From NCBI RefSeq assembly GCF_964204865.1, contig NC_135258.1, positions 15,863,001 to 15,927,000 of the forward strand: DNA of 64,000 nucleotides. The letters are read 5' to 3'. Source of the DNA: Styela clava (lineage: Eukaryota > Chordata > Ascidiacea > Stolidobranchia > Styelidae). Position numbers and translations under genes: made by a program. This document shows positions 40,373 through 50,332 of this stretch, in pieces; position 1 is the stretch's first letter, and the number at the start of each line of letters is the position of its first letter. The notes under the pieces were generated by a model. It saw only the letters and a program-made list of their open reading frames with translations, had not been told where the DNA came from and did no database searches.

Positions 40373-41593
40373 TGCGATTCTTGCGCTGATACAATGCTGG
40401 ATATGACAAAAGCTGGCTGATAAACAAGCTCATGTTTGCATGTGAAAATGCAGATCGTTGAAAACGTAAAATACCAAAATCAATCCCCGTGGGATTATAA
40501 TGGGGTTTCCCCAACAGAGCGCAGATCGCTGAACAGCGAAAGCTGTGAAGTTTAATTACAACAATGAAGAATATGTTTAAAATAAATCTACCCTTGGGCT
40601 GCATGTATAATTGAGAAAATGTACTTGTATGCAGAACAGCTAGCCACTATTTTCAGGGTATGCAAATTGTTTTTTTACATTTATAGATTTTTGATTGATG
40701 ATTTAAATAATGAATTTTAGTTTATTACAACATATATATTTACACATACACCATACGTTTTTTATGCCGCCATAAAGCAAAACTCGAAAAATAAAGTTTT
40801 TATCTGGTATGTTACAATTGAAGTGCTCATGTCGTGACTCGGTGGGTCCAGAACAGATTTAATAATTTAATCGACTGTTTCTTACAAATATTGCTATAAG
40901 TTCGTTCAGTTCAGTCGTCGGATGGCGTGAGGCATTTTCCTGTTGAATAATATATATATACATCGTCTGCATGTTGGTTTAAGAAATAAAATATTAGCTA
41001 AAATAGAGTTATCACAAAATATTCCCCCCAAATGGCGAGTAACACGAGCTGTTGCGGTCAAGATTTCGTATTCAATTCAAGGAGCATGAAAGATTACGAT
41101 GGTGACAGCTATATTATTAGTAATATTTCGTTCCAAGGCATGGGGTTGAAAACTAATCGCTAACGATCAGATAAGAAAATCGCAAATCAGTGTGTAAGAG
41201 CGAGTCCTTTACAGCAGGGTCACTAGCTGGAACAACTTTTCCCATTTGGGGAGGGATTCGCCCCATGGAGGAAATTAGACGTTTTGGGAAGGAAATATCA
41301 CTTTGTATTTGGTGTAGTTTAACAAATAGTGTTTAGTCATTTTTAGTACTATTGTAATACGTATTAATGGTTATAATATGAACTGATCAAAAGCCAGAGT
41401 GCGAGATTCGTGTATAGCACTAGCTTCAGGCACATTAAGATATTAAACAAATAACGGGAACAGAGATTTTATGCTTAGTGAGGGAGGAATAAAGATGTCC
41501 AAAATGGACAGTAAGAATTTATCGAAAAAGGTTGGGAACCACTGAGCTAGAAAGTACCCTATAAATAACCAAAACTAGTTATCCTTCAACGCC
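40373..41593. other. Gene-free interval with a MITE-like element (about 41215-41544)
   Basis: The 3' side of SLC35E3 includes 'aaataaagttttt' near 40790, a possible polyadenylation signal. The 41215-41544 segment begins 'cagggtcactagctgg' and ends 'ggttgggaaccactg', hAT-like termini, but no target duplication is evident. A 43-codon open frame at 41032-41163 has no support. Confidence 0.5.
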
Positions 41594-42022
41594 CTAGCAA
41601 GCGATTACAGATTTCAGTAACTTACTTGCACATGTCTGACATGCTCTGTCTCCAGATTGATTCCTTCTGACGCATTGATTGAATTGGTTCAAATATTCGT
41701 TAGTTTTTTTCAAGCTGAACAGAACGTAAACCAGGCATACGCATAACACGATGAGAATAACAACTGTAAGCGATAACCCTATCAGTGCCTTCTTATGTTT
41801 GGCATCATTGTCTTGAGGAATAACCTCTACCCTTGAAGACATATCGTTGGATGATGAAGTCATGCCTATAACTTCTGCAGGCCGACCTGTTTCAGTATTG
41901 TTTGCATCGTTGCTTTCATTCAGCTGTTTTTCAATGTCGTAATAAGATCGAGTAAATTCGTCTTCGTCAAATAATGGGGCCGATTCTTCCTTTCGACGTT
42001 TATTAAAGAGGCGCCCACTCAT
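41594..42022 (-). CDS. Single-pass (type II-like) membrane protein, unknown family
   Basis: An open frame of 142 codons from ATG at 42020-42022. A charged, Ser/Asn-rich N-terminal region (about 1-78, with SRVEVIPQDNDAKHKK just before the membrane) is followed by one strong hydrophobic segment at about 79-104. A short C-terminal part has four cysteines (CVRR, ACQTC, AC). By the positive-inside rule the N-terminus would be cytosolic, a type II arrangement as in TNF-ligand or C-type-lectin proteins. A consensus donor, GTAAGT, follows residue 131 (exon end 41626), so this may be the first exon of a longer protein whose ectodomain lies further along the minus strand. I found no convincing next exon before SLC35E3. 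Unspliced, translation stops nine codons later. Function unknown. Confidence 0.55.
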   Translation of the reverse strand: MSGRLFNKRRKEESAPLFDEDEFTRSYYDIEKQLNESNDANNTETGRPAEVIGMTSSSNDMSSRVEVIPQDNDAKHKKALIGLSLTVVILIVLCVCLVYVLFSLKKTNEYLNQFNQCVRRNQSGDRACQTCASKLLKSVIAC

Positions 42023-42229
42023 GTCTAACTGCTAGTGGCCATACAGAATAAAAAAGCCACAGAAAAATCTAACATATATTCGTTTATGTCGAGTGCCTGT
42101 GTACTTTCAAGTGTAAACATCATCTATAGCTGGATATTTGTCAATACTCATGATTTAATAATCATTAACTCACTGGCTTTATGAGCGGATTACGTAGAGC
42201 ATTACCCTTCCGCGTGATGTTTCGCCTAA

Positions 42230-42260
<31 letters not shown>

Positions 42261-43779
42261 ACAAATGACCATCAGGATACGTTTCATGCTTGCAACCGAT
42301 TATCACTCACAAATAATATGACTTGTGTATGAATTTTATTATAATTTGATATCTTATTCACACTGATTCAGTTTACGACCAGATACATCTACTGATTAGG
42401 ACACGAAATGTGTAAATATATATATATATATAGTTTTGAAACGCTACTACGACATCGAATAACCTCAAAGGGATTTTTTTTTTACAAAAATTAAGTTTTC
42501 ACACCATGATTTAGAATTAGTAAGCTGCGATGATGAAGCTTACCTCCAGAATTTTTTTTTTCATTGGTGGTTGCAGATAGGAAAATATAATGTCTTGTAT
42601 TACTTTTATAAAATCGATAGAGTTATGGGTAGCCCACGTCAAATTGTCCATACTTCGTATCATTGAAAACAATTTTTCGTCCTGAAAATATAATAACTAC
42701 CTGCGTATCAGTGACAGCTTGTACGAAGCCTTGTTCGGAGCACAGGTGTAAAGACACAAAATGAAATAGAGGTGAGGTACACTTTTCACCTACTTATTCA
42801 CATACCCACCCAGCCTTTATGTAAAGTGATGAAGAGTTATAAAATAGGCATACGTCGGATATGGATTTTTCTCATGTACCTAATAGCACACCTAATTGTC
42901 CACCTCTCACTGTCTGTAAGGCGCCAATCCTGGGGCGATTAGGCCACCATTTTTCGTGTGTTGGGACACTTTAGTCTGCTAATTTTTTACAATAACCAGA
43001 AGCAAGTCGATGCCAGAAACATATCAATTTGACAAAAGGCGAAGTCCTTCAACGACTACACATGAGATGTTGAACTGGACAGAGCGCAGGGAGGACTGCA
43101 CTGCCGCGTGATTTATAGACACAACTCTCCTGGGGTAAACAGATTATCCATAATTTTATTCCAATTTTCCATATTTTAGTTCTCTTATGAGTTCGGGGAC
43201 GAGCCAAGTGACTCCCGTAGTATTTGTACCTGCTACATATACTTCGTTCCGGTGTCCGCCATCTTGGTTCACATACGACTGGAGTGTCTCATTTAAATAA
43301 ATTATTTGATGATGTGCGCACAGATACAGGTGGCTAATTTCAGTTCAGTGGTATTAGTCTATTATGCTTTCTGGGACCAATTTTTGATTATTGCAATTAA
43401 ACTAAGGATATTCGGAGGATATTAGGACAATTTAAGTCATTTGATTTGTAACTAAATTTTAAAACACAACTAAAAATTGACAAATAGCACGCTAAACCGC
43501 AAAAACGAGCCAATGTTTCCAACCATACTTGAATATCAGTCTAGGCGTGTTAGCATTTATATCCAGTCTGAGACTCTAAGCACAGAAGTGAAATAAACAA
43601 GGAAATCGATGCTCGGGGAAACAAACTGGACAAATAGAAGAATGATATTGTGACATCATAAATGCATTGCTATTGACGACCAGTTGACAATCACCTGGTT
43701 TTATATCAACATCCATTTTTATTTCGGAGAAAAATACAGCGTTACAGACATTGCTTGCAACGACCTGTTGATTTTCAAG

Positions 43780-45329
43780 ATGGAAAACAATTTTGAGTGT
43801 TTGAATACAACTGCTGGCCAGCAGGTAATGTAGGATTATATTTCATATATAGGCTATTTTTGGAACTTTTTGGTATTGTTATTCAACTAATCGCTGAGAA
43901 TTCACTCTTACGCCACGGAAAACCAGATAACTGCATGAAGTGTTGGCTTTGAACAAGGTCATAGTCTACTTGGATCCAGATATCCAAAACTTTACAGTAT
44001 GGATAAAATTTATCAATCCATGTTTTGACGAGACACTGTGGCGACGTTAAGTGATAAATAGATTAGCTGGGACTAGGCCAGAGGTCTTTCCTGTACATCC
44101 AGTACCCGGCATATGCGTGACTAACACAATCCAATTTTAACACAAAAATCCTTTAAAGGTATTTGTGGAGGGGACGCGGGAACCGGATGATGGAGCGAAA
44201 ACCAATTTCTTGATAAGCGAGATTGTTCCAAATAATATTTCGGCAAGTGATCCAGCTCGCAAAGCAACTCAACGACGTTCGAGAAGTGTGGATATAGGAA
44301 GAAGGAACCAAACTATACTCGAATCCAGACGTTCAAGAAGTGCGTGCAGCTTTGGAGTCACAGGTTTGTAATGTTTATTCTTTACGACAGCACATTTCCC
44401 CTTCAAGCAATAAAGCTTGAAAATTTTTTCACAGTAAAATTTTTGTAAAAACTTCGCAAATGCTTCAAACATTGTTAGGTTATTTAAAATAAGGCAACAT
44501 CATGTTCCTGATATCCATCATACAAAATTGTTTCTCATGTAATTTAATCTTATATCTTTCTCTAGAAATCGACTTACGTAGAAATGGCGATAACAAAATT
44601 TCTTCGCAGCCAAAATCGGCTCCCATTTCTTCGGAGCCAAAATCGTATTCCATTTCCTCGCAGCCAAAAATGGCTTCCATTTCCTCGCAACCAAATATGG
44701 CTGAAACCAGCATGAACGAAAAAGAGAGGTGAGTGTTCTTAATTTTTTTGTTGTGTACTCATAACCAACAACCAGCGGAAGCGCCAGTAAAACTTGCTAA
44801 AATCCCGACATTTGTCCTTCGGGATCTATACCAAAATGTAGTTTTTTGATCAAATTTGCAGATCAATTTTGCAATGGCCACCTCCAGATTTTCGTTCCCT
44901 CGTGCCTCGTTAGCTTTCATCATGGGTAGAGACGGTGGTGTATTAGCTTCTATATGTTTTCTTCTTCATTTTTGCAGTACGAATCCTGGTATTGTACCAA
45001 ATGTTTTCATGACAACCTCCTGTCCAACGCTTGGGAATGACGTCACCGAACCTGATTATCCCCAGTTCGCAACTCCCAAACTTTCGAAGTCAGCACCTTC
45101 AATGCCTTCTAAATCCAGCAAATGGAAATGGCTGCGTCATCAACGCAAAGTTCACCCATCACCTCAAACCGATCCATCACCTAGAACCGACAGCAGTCGA
45201 TCGAAGAAACGCAGCAACAAGAAGTCATCAAATGCCAAACGATACTTTTTTCTCCCACTAGCACACTGGAGTATGTTGGTGTGGAAACCACTTGCGGTGA
45301 TGACATCACCGTTGATGAACTTTATGTAA
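43780..45329 (+). CDS. Uncharacterised basic Ser/Pro-rich protein, duplicate 1
   Basis: Four exons: 43780-43824, 44159-44363, 44566-44728 and 44978-45329 (TAA), 254 residues. It starts MENNFECLNTTAGQQ. Exon 2 is arginine/serine-rich with two RRSRS motifs (QRRSRSVDIGRR, SRRSRSACSFG). Exon 3 encodes four tandem nine-residue repeats of the form ISSQPKSAP. Exon 4 is Pro/Ser/Lys-rich with KLSKSAPSMPSKSS, a likely nuclear localisation stretch (KKRSNKKSSNAKR) and a hydrophobic C-terminus. There is no signal peptide or membrane helix at the N-terminus, and I recognise no known domain. Exon lengths are identical to those of the copy at 48765-50332, although the introns differ in length and carry indels, which argues that the reading frame is under selection. 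Two AATAAA signals lie about 1.2 kb downstream. Confidence 0.68.
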
Positions 45330-46529
45330 ATTTTTCATTTGATTTATTTAGAAAGCACTTATTATCATATGTTAGTTTTATATTATATACAATAGTTTCA
45401 TTATTTTAGAATTAGAATTGCATTTGTTCTGAGAATGAATGACTGCCATTTGTTTATTTTTAGCCGAGATAATATGTATTTGAAATGGGATCCAACATAG
45501 TAATTGCTTTAAAATCATTATTTTTTGTGTTGCCAAATTTGGAACTAAATTCTGATTCAAATGGGATAAATTGACCTTTGAAATAGCATTGTCAACAGCT
45601 AACTTTTGTTAACGAATGGGTATTTAAAAATTTAAATTTTTTATATAATTTAATTAATGAACTTGATTTGACAAAATTGAAAACATTGTTAAAGCTAGTT
45701 GACTAATTGGTATTTTTCAAACTATTTATTTAGATATATTACTTATAAATACGGAGAATCTAATGAAATTTTGTGTAATATTCCGACTTGCAATATCTTT
45801 TTGAATTTTTACGTGATGGGATATTTTTACATGGCTTTTAGCCTTGAGATCTTTTGATCTGACTAGTAAAAATATTCTTGATATCATTGTCTAAATTTGC
45901 TTTTAACAAACTCAAGTTATTGTATTCATGTCATATTGCATCACAAAATTGTTTCAGATTATTTCAATACGATTTGATTACGACACGGCTTTTCTGTTCT
46001 AAAAATTTATCGATTATTTATCTTCGAGTTAGATGTGTTCAAACTTGTTTGGCCGAGGGTAATTAAGTGAAAATAAATTTTGGATTGAATTGATGCCTTG
46101 GCTTCCGATTCATCGGTTGCGACTAGTCACTGTCATATTCGTGGAAAAATTCTGACTTGTGATCGTGATGTATATGTATTATGGTGTCATATGAATTTTT
46201 GAATAAAAAATATACTTTAAAGATTTTGGGTAAACATATATATTGTGAATTTTCAAAGTTTTACAGCATGTTAAATATTGATTTTATGTAAATGATGTGT
46301 AGAGTCCACCCACAGCGGGGATTGTGACATTTATTTGTTAAGTTAGTGATTAGGAGAATGTATTTTAACATTTGTTTTTAGTCAATAGCGTGTGTGGGTT
46401 TTAATTAAACCACTCAATCCTAGGATTTTCATCTAAATAGTCTAGTATTTAATGAAATTTAATAGTTTTTTTTGTATATAGAACATTTTTAGTTTCAGTC
46501 ATTTTTATAATTATAGTCAGTTTACAGTG

Positions 46530-46550
46530 AATAAATGCTTTCTGAATAAA
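46530..46550 (+). terminator. Polyadenylation signals, duplicate 1
   Basis: AATAAA at 46530-46535 and again at 46545-46550. Both are conserved in the second copy inside a better-conserved block, implying a 3' UTR of about 1.2 kb for the preceding gene. Confidence 0.55.
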
Positions 46551-46650
46551 ACTTATGCATTTTGTAACTTGTGTGAATGGGCTTCATCTCTGAAGGTTGA
46601 CTTAAACTTGAATTTCCTAATACCTGCCTAAAGTTGCAGTCGTCCAAACC

Positions 46651-46700
46651 AGGGGTGTGCAAACTGCGGCCCGCGGAAAAGTGCCAATTTTAATTAGTGT
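46651..46700. repeat. hAT-type terminus, truncated
   Basis: 'caggggtgtgcaaactgcgg' is a typical hAT end. It sits at the junction between the two copies of the segmental duplication. No second end is visible. Confidence 0.45.
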
Positions 46701-47043
46701 GCCCTCAGTTTGAAATAGTTTAGTTAATCTGGTACGTGCGAGCAATTCCAATCTCTTTGAATTTTTGTCAGTACTCATGATTTAATAATCTCTAATTTAC
46801 TGACTCTATGAGCAGATTACGTGAAGCATTACCCATCCGCGTGATGTTTCGCCTATATAAATATACATAACAAATGACCATCAGCATACTTTCCATGCTT
46901 GCAACCAATTATCATTCACAAATAATAAATAATATGACTTGTGTATGAATTTAATTATTATTTGATATCTTATTCACACTGATTCAGTTTACGACCAGTT
47001 ACATCTACTGATTATTGGACACGAAATGTGTATATATATATAT

Positions 47044-47678
47044 ACAAGGTGTCTCAAAAGTAAGTTTACACTTTTAAATTTTGATTTGCTTTTCAGGTAC
47101 TCATCATAGAGCGTTCAATTTTTTAGAAAACATATTATGGATAAGTAGTAAAATTTGGGTATTGTTTGCATTTTTCATCAGCCCACAGAATGACAAGGAG
47201 ATTAGCCTAAGAAATAAGGTGCCAAATTGCTGTTTGGCTAAAAGCATGTAGAATAGATCGATAAGAAAACTAAGCGCCACTTTAACATAGAATTTGAAAT
47301 TATTTGGTTTACCACACGACGAACATGTTATGGAATTCATCATAAATTTAGGAATACTGGATTTGTAGTTGATGCACAAAGATCAGGAAGACCAAGAAAC
47401 GGACGCTCTGAGGAAAAAATATAGAGCCGAGGTAATTCCAAACTCTCTTTTAAAGAGGCGCTGAGTTTGCCTTGATGATTTATATGTTTTTTGCCAAACA
47501 GCAATTTTGCACCTCATTTCTTGGGTTATTATCCTTGTCATTGATGGGTTGATGAAAAATTCAAACAATACCTAAATTTTACTACTTATCTATGCTATGT
47601 TTTCTGATGAACGCTATATTATGGGTACCTAAAAAGCAAATCAAAATTAGGTGTATACTTGGTTTTGAGACACCCTGT
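47044..47678. mobile_element. Fold-back DNA transposon with two opposed transposase 5' ends
   Basis: Inverted termini 'acaaggtgtctcaaaag' and 'cttttgagacaccttgt'-like (right end 'ggttttgagacaccctgt') sit in a TA-rich site. The homology runs inward for roughly 300 bp on each arm. Both arms encode the same transposase N-terminal helix-turn-helix of the mariner-like/DUF4817 type. Minus strand from 47568: MRCKIAVWQKTYKSSRQTQ, then RLFKREFG. Plus strand about 47200-47290: CQIAVWLKACRIDRKTKRHF, then at 47336-47420 HKFRNTGFVVDAQRSGRPRN and SEEKI before a stop. No catalytic domain is present, so it is non-autonomous. Copy 1 of the segmental duplication lacks it. Confidence 0.8.
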
Positions 47679-47689
47679 ATATGTTTTTG

Positions 47690-48764
47690 AAACGCTACTA
47701 CGACATCGAATAGCCTCAAAGGGAAATTTTGCAAAAAATTAGATTTTTACAACATAATTCAGAATTGGTAGGGGGCGATGATGAAGCAAGCTTAAGTCCA
47801 GGAAAACGAATTTATTTATATTGAGTATTGTTGCAGATATGAAATTATAATGTCTTGGATTACATTTATAAAATCGATAGAATTATGGGTAGCTTATGTC
47901 AAATTGTCAATACTCCGTATAATTGAAAAAAAAAGTTTCGTCTTGAAAATATAACTACTTGCGTATCAGTGACTGCTTATACAAAGCCTCGTTTGGAGCA
48001 CAGGTGTCAAGACGAATATTGAAATGAAATTGAGGTACACTTTTCAATTACTTATTTACGTCGGATATGGATTTTCTCATGTGCCTAATGCCACCTCTAA
48101 TTGTCCACCTCTCACTGTCTGTAACGCGATAATCCTGGGCCGAATAAGCCACCACTTTCCGTGTGTTGGGACACTTCAGTCTTCTAAATTTTTATAGAGA
48201 TAGTCATCAAAACTTTGGGTAGTGTAGAAGAAGGTGGTATTACAATCAATAGCGGGAATGAACCTTGATTATCGTGAATATAGTGAAGCTTTATCAAGTT
48301 TTTCTCTATATCAGTAAAAATATTTCAAAATACCTATACTGCACAATGCATGGGATAGCCTGCTTGTGAAACAATGAATTCACAAACAGGGATCCCCCGT
48401 CCAAAAAGTGTGGGAAACTCTGCTATACAGTATACACCCAGTTGACGAGCGCTGGTTTACACCCATACTTGAATATCTGTCTGAGCGACGGAAGTGTCTG
48501 AGTGACTTTACAATTTCCATTGTTCCGTCATCTTTGACCTCTTGTTCATTGGCCATTCTTACGGAAGTAAACAAGGAAATCAATGCTCGGTGGAACATCC
48601 ATAATTATAACGGTACAAATAGAAGATTGAAATTGTTACGTCATAACAGCATTGCTATTGACGACCAGTTGACAATCAGCTGATTTTATATCAACTTTCA
48701 TTTTCATTTCGGTGAAAAATACAGCGTTACAGACATTGCCTGCAACGTCCTGTTGATTTTCAAG
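47690..48764 (+). other. Upstream region of duplicate 2
   Basis: Aligns with 42440-43779 (for example 'cgctactacgacatcgaat', 'ttgacgaccagttgacaatc'). It carries a SINE 3' fragment (about 47970-47995, shared with 42715-42740). The last 110 bp before both start codons are strongly conserved ('acagcgttacagacattgc', 'caacg.cctgttgattttca'), so the core promoter and 5' UTR are probably here, but no TATA box is obvious. Confidence 0.5.
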
Positions 48765-50332
48765 ATGGAAAACAATTTTGAGTGTTTGAATACTACTGCT
48801 GACCAGCAGGTAATGTAGGCTTATATTTCATATATATTTTAAAAACGTTTTGGTATTATTATTCTACCAATCGCTGAGAACTCACACTTACGCCACGGAA
48901 AACCAGATAGCTGCATAAAGTGTTGGCTTTGATTAGGTCCTTAGTCTACCTGAATCGATATACTCAAAATAGTACAGTATGGATAAAACTTATCACTTCA
49001 TGTGTTGACGAGACACTGTGGCGATGTAGAGTGGTAATTAGATTAGCTGGGACTAAGCCAGAGAGAGGTCTTTCAAGAGCAGACAGGACCCGGCATATGC
49101 GTGACTAACCACGCGAGCGATTTTCAATTATAAGTTATAATAACTTATAACACTAAATCGTTTTAAGGGATTTGTGGAGGGGACGCGAAAACCGAATGAT
49201 GGAGCGAAGACCAATTTCTTGCTAAGGGAGATTCTTCCAAATAGGATTTCGGCAAGTGATCCACCCCGCAAGACAACTCAACGACGTTCGAGAAGTGTGG
49301 ATGTAGGAAGAAGGAATCGAACTATACTCGAACCCAGGCGTTCAAGGAGTGCGTGCAGCTTCGGCGTAACGGGTTTGTAAAGTTTACATCTTTACTACAC
49401 ATTTCCTCGTCATGCAATAAAGCTTTGAAATTTTTTCATACTAAAAATGTATGTAAAAACATCGCAAATGCTTCTAAACCTTGTTAGGTTATTTACAATA
49501 AGGTAACATCATATTTCTGAAATCCATTATACAAAATTGTTGCTCATGTAATGTAATCCTTACATCTTTCTCTAGAAATTGACGAATGTGGAAATGGCGA
49601 TAACAAAATTTCCTCTCAGCCAAAAGTGGCCTCCATTTCTTCGCAGCCAAAATCGGCTTCCATTCCCTCGCAGCCAAAAATGACTTCCATTTCCTCGCAC
49701 CTAAAATGGACTGAAACCAACATGAACGAAAAAGAGGGGTAAGACTTCTTAATTCTTTTTTTGTGTACTTATAACTACCTACAAAAGCGCCAGTAAAACT
49801 TGCTAAAATCCCAACATTTGACCCTCGGGATGTATACCAAAATATATTTTTCCCTGATAAAATTTATTGATCAGTTTTGCGATGGCCACGACAAGGTTTT
49901 CGTTCCCTCATGGCTCGTTGAGTTTGCATCACGAATTGAGACTGTGTATTGGATTCTAGTTTTCTTCTATGTTTTTGCAGTACGAATGCTGGTATTGTAC
50001 CAAACGTTTTCATGACAACCTCCAGTCCAACGCTGGGGAATACCATCACTGAACCTGAGTATCCCCAGTTCGAAACCCCCAAACTTTCGAAGTCAGCACC
50101 TTCAATACCTTCTAAATCCAGCAAATGGAAATGGCCGCGTCGTCAACGCAAAGTTCACCCATCACCTCAAACCGATCCATCACCTGGAACCGACAGCAGT
50201 GGATCGAAGAAACGCAGCAACAAGAAGTCATCAAATGCCAAACGATACTTTTTTCTCCCACTAGCACACTGGAGTATGTTGGTGTGGAAACCACTTGCGG
50301 TGATGACATCACCGTTGATTAAGTTTATGTAA
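48765..50332 (+). CDS. Uncharacterised basic Ser/Pro-rich protein, duplicate 2
   Basis: Four exons: 48765-48809, 49168-49372, 49576-49738 and 49981-50332 (TAA), 254 residues, with each exon the same length as in duplicate 1 (45, 205, 163, 352 bp). Introns are 358, 203 and 242 bp against 334, 202 and 249. Both RRSRS motifs are kept. The nine-residue repeats of exon 3 are more degenerate (ISSQPKVAS, ISSQPKSAS, IPSQPKMTS, ISSHLKWTE). A clear run of changes lies in the first half of exon 4, but 118 nt at its end (50202-50319) are identical to duplicate 1 (45199-45316), silent sites included. Function unknown; Arg-Ser motifs and a basic cluster suggest a nuclear or phosphorylation-regulated protein, but this is a guess. 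Confidence 0.68.

Larger units (their letters stand above)
42137..46650 (+). repeat. Segmental tandem duplication, copy 1
   Basis: It aligns with 46762-51750 from 'tactcatgatttaataatc' to 'cctaaagttgcagtcgtcc'. It includes upstream sequence, a complete four-exon gene and the polyadenylation region. It differs from copy 2 by substitutions, indels, a (ta)n tract at about 42233-42260 and an extra dispersed-repeat block at about 43040-43330 absent from copy 2. At about 42435 it has the uninterrupted version of the site that carries a transposon in copy 2. Confidence 0.85.

Noticed and set aside
41032..41163. 43-codon ATG open frame (MASNTSCCGQ...)
   Set aside because: Short, no conservation or splice evidence to use, and next to a MITE-like element.
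44480..44713. 77-codon minus-strand open frame with FGCEEM repeats
   Set aside because: Antisense reading of the exon 3 nine-residue repeats of duplicate 1; the plus frame has conserved splice sites in both copies.
45878..46066. 62-codon open frame and its partner at 50844-51134
   Set aside because: They occur at equivalent places in the two 3' UTRs but are in different frames with indels between copies, so not coding.
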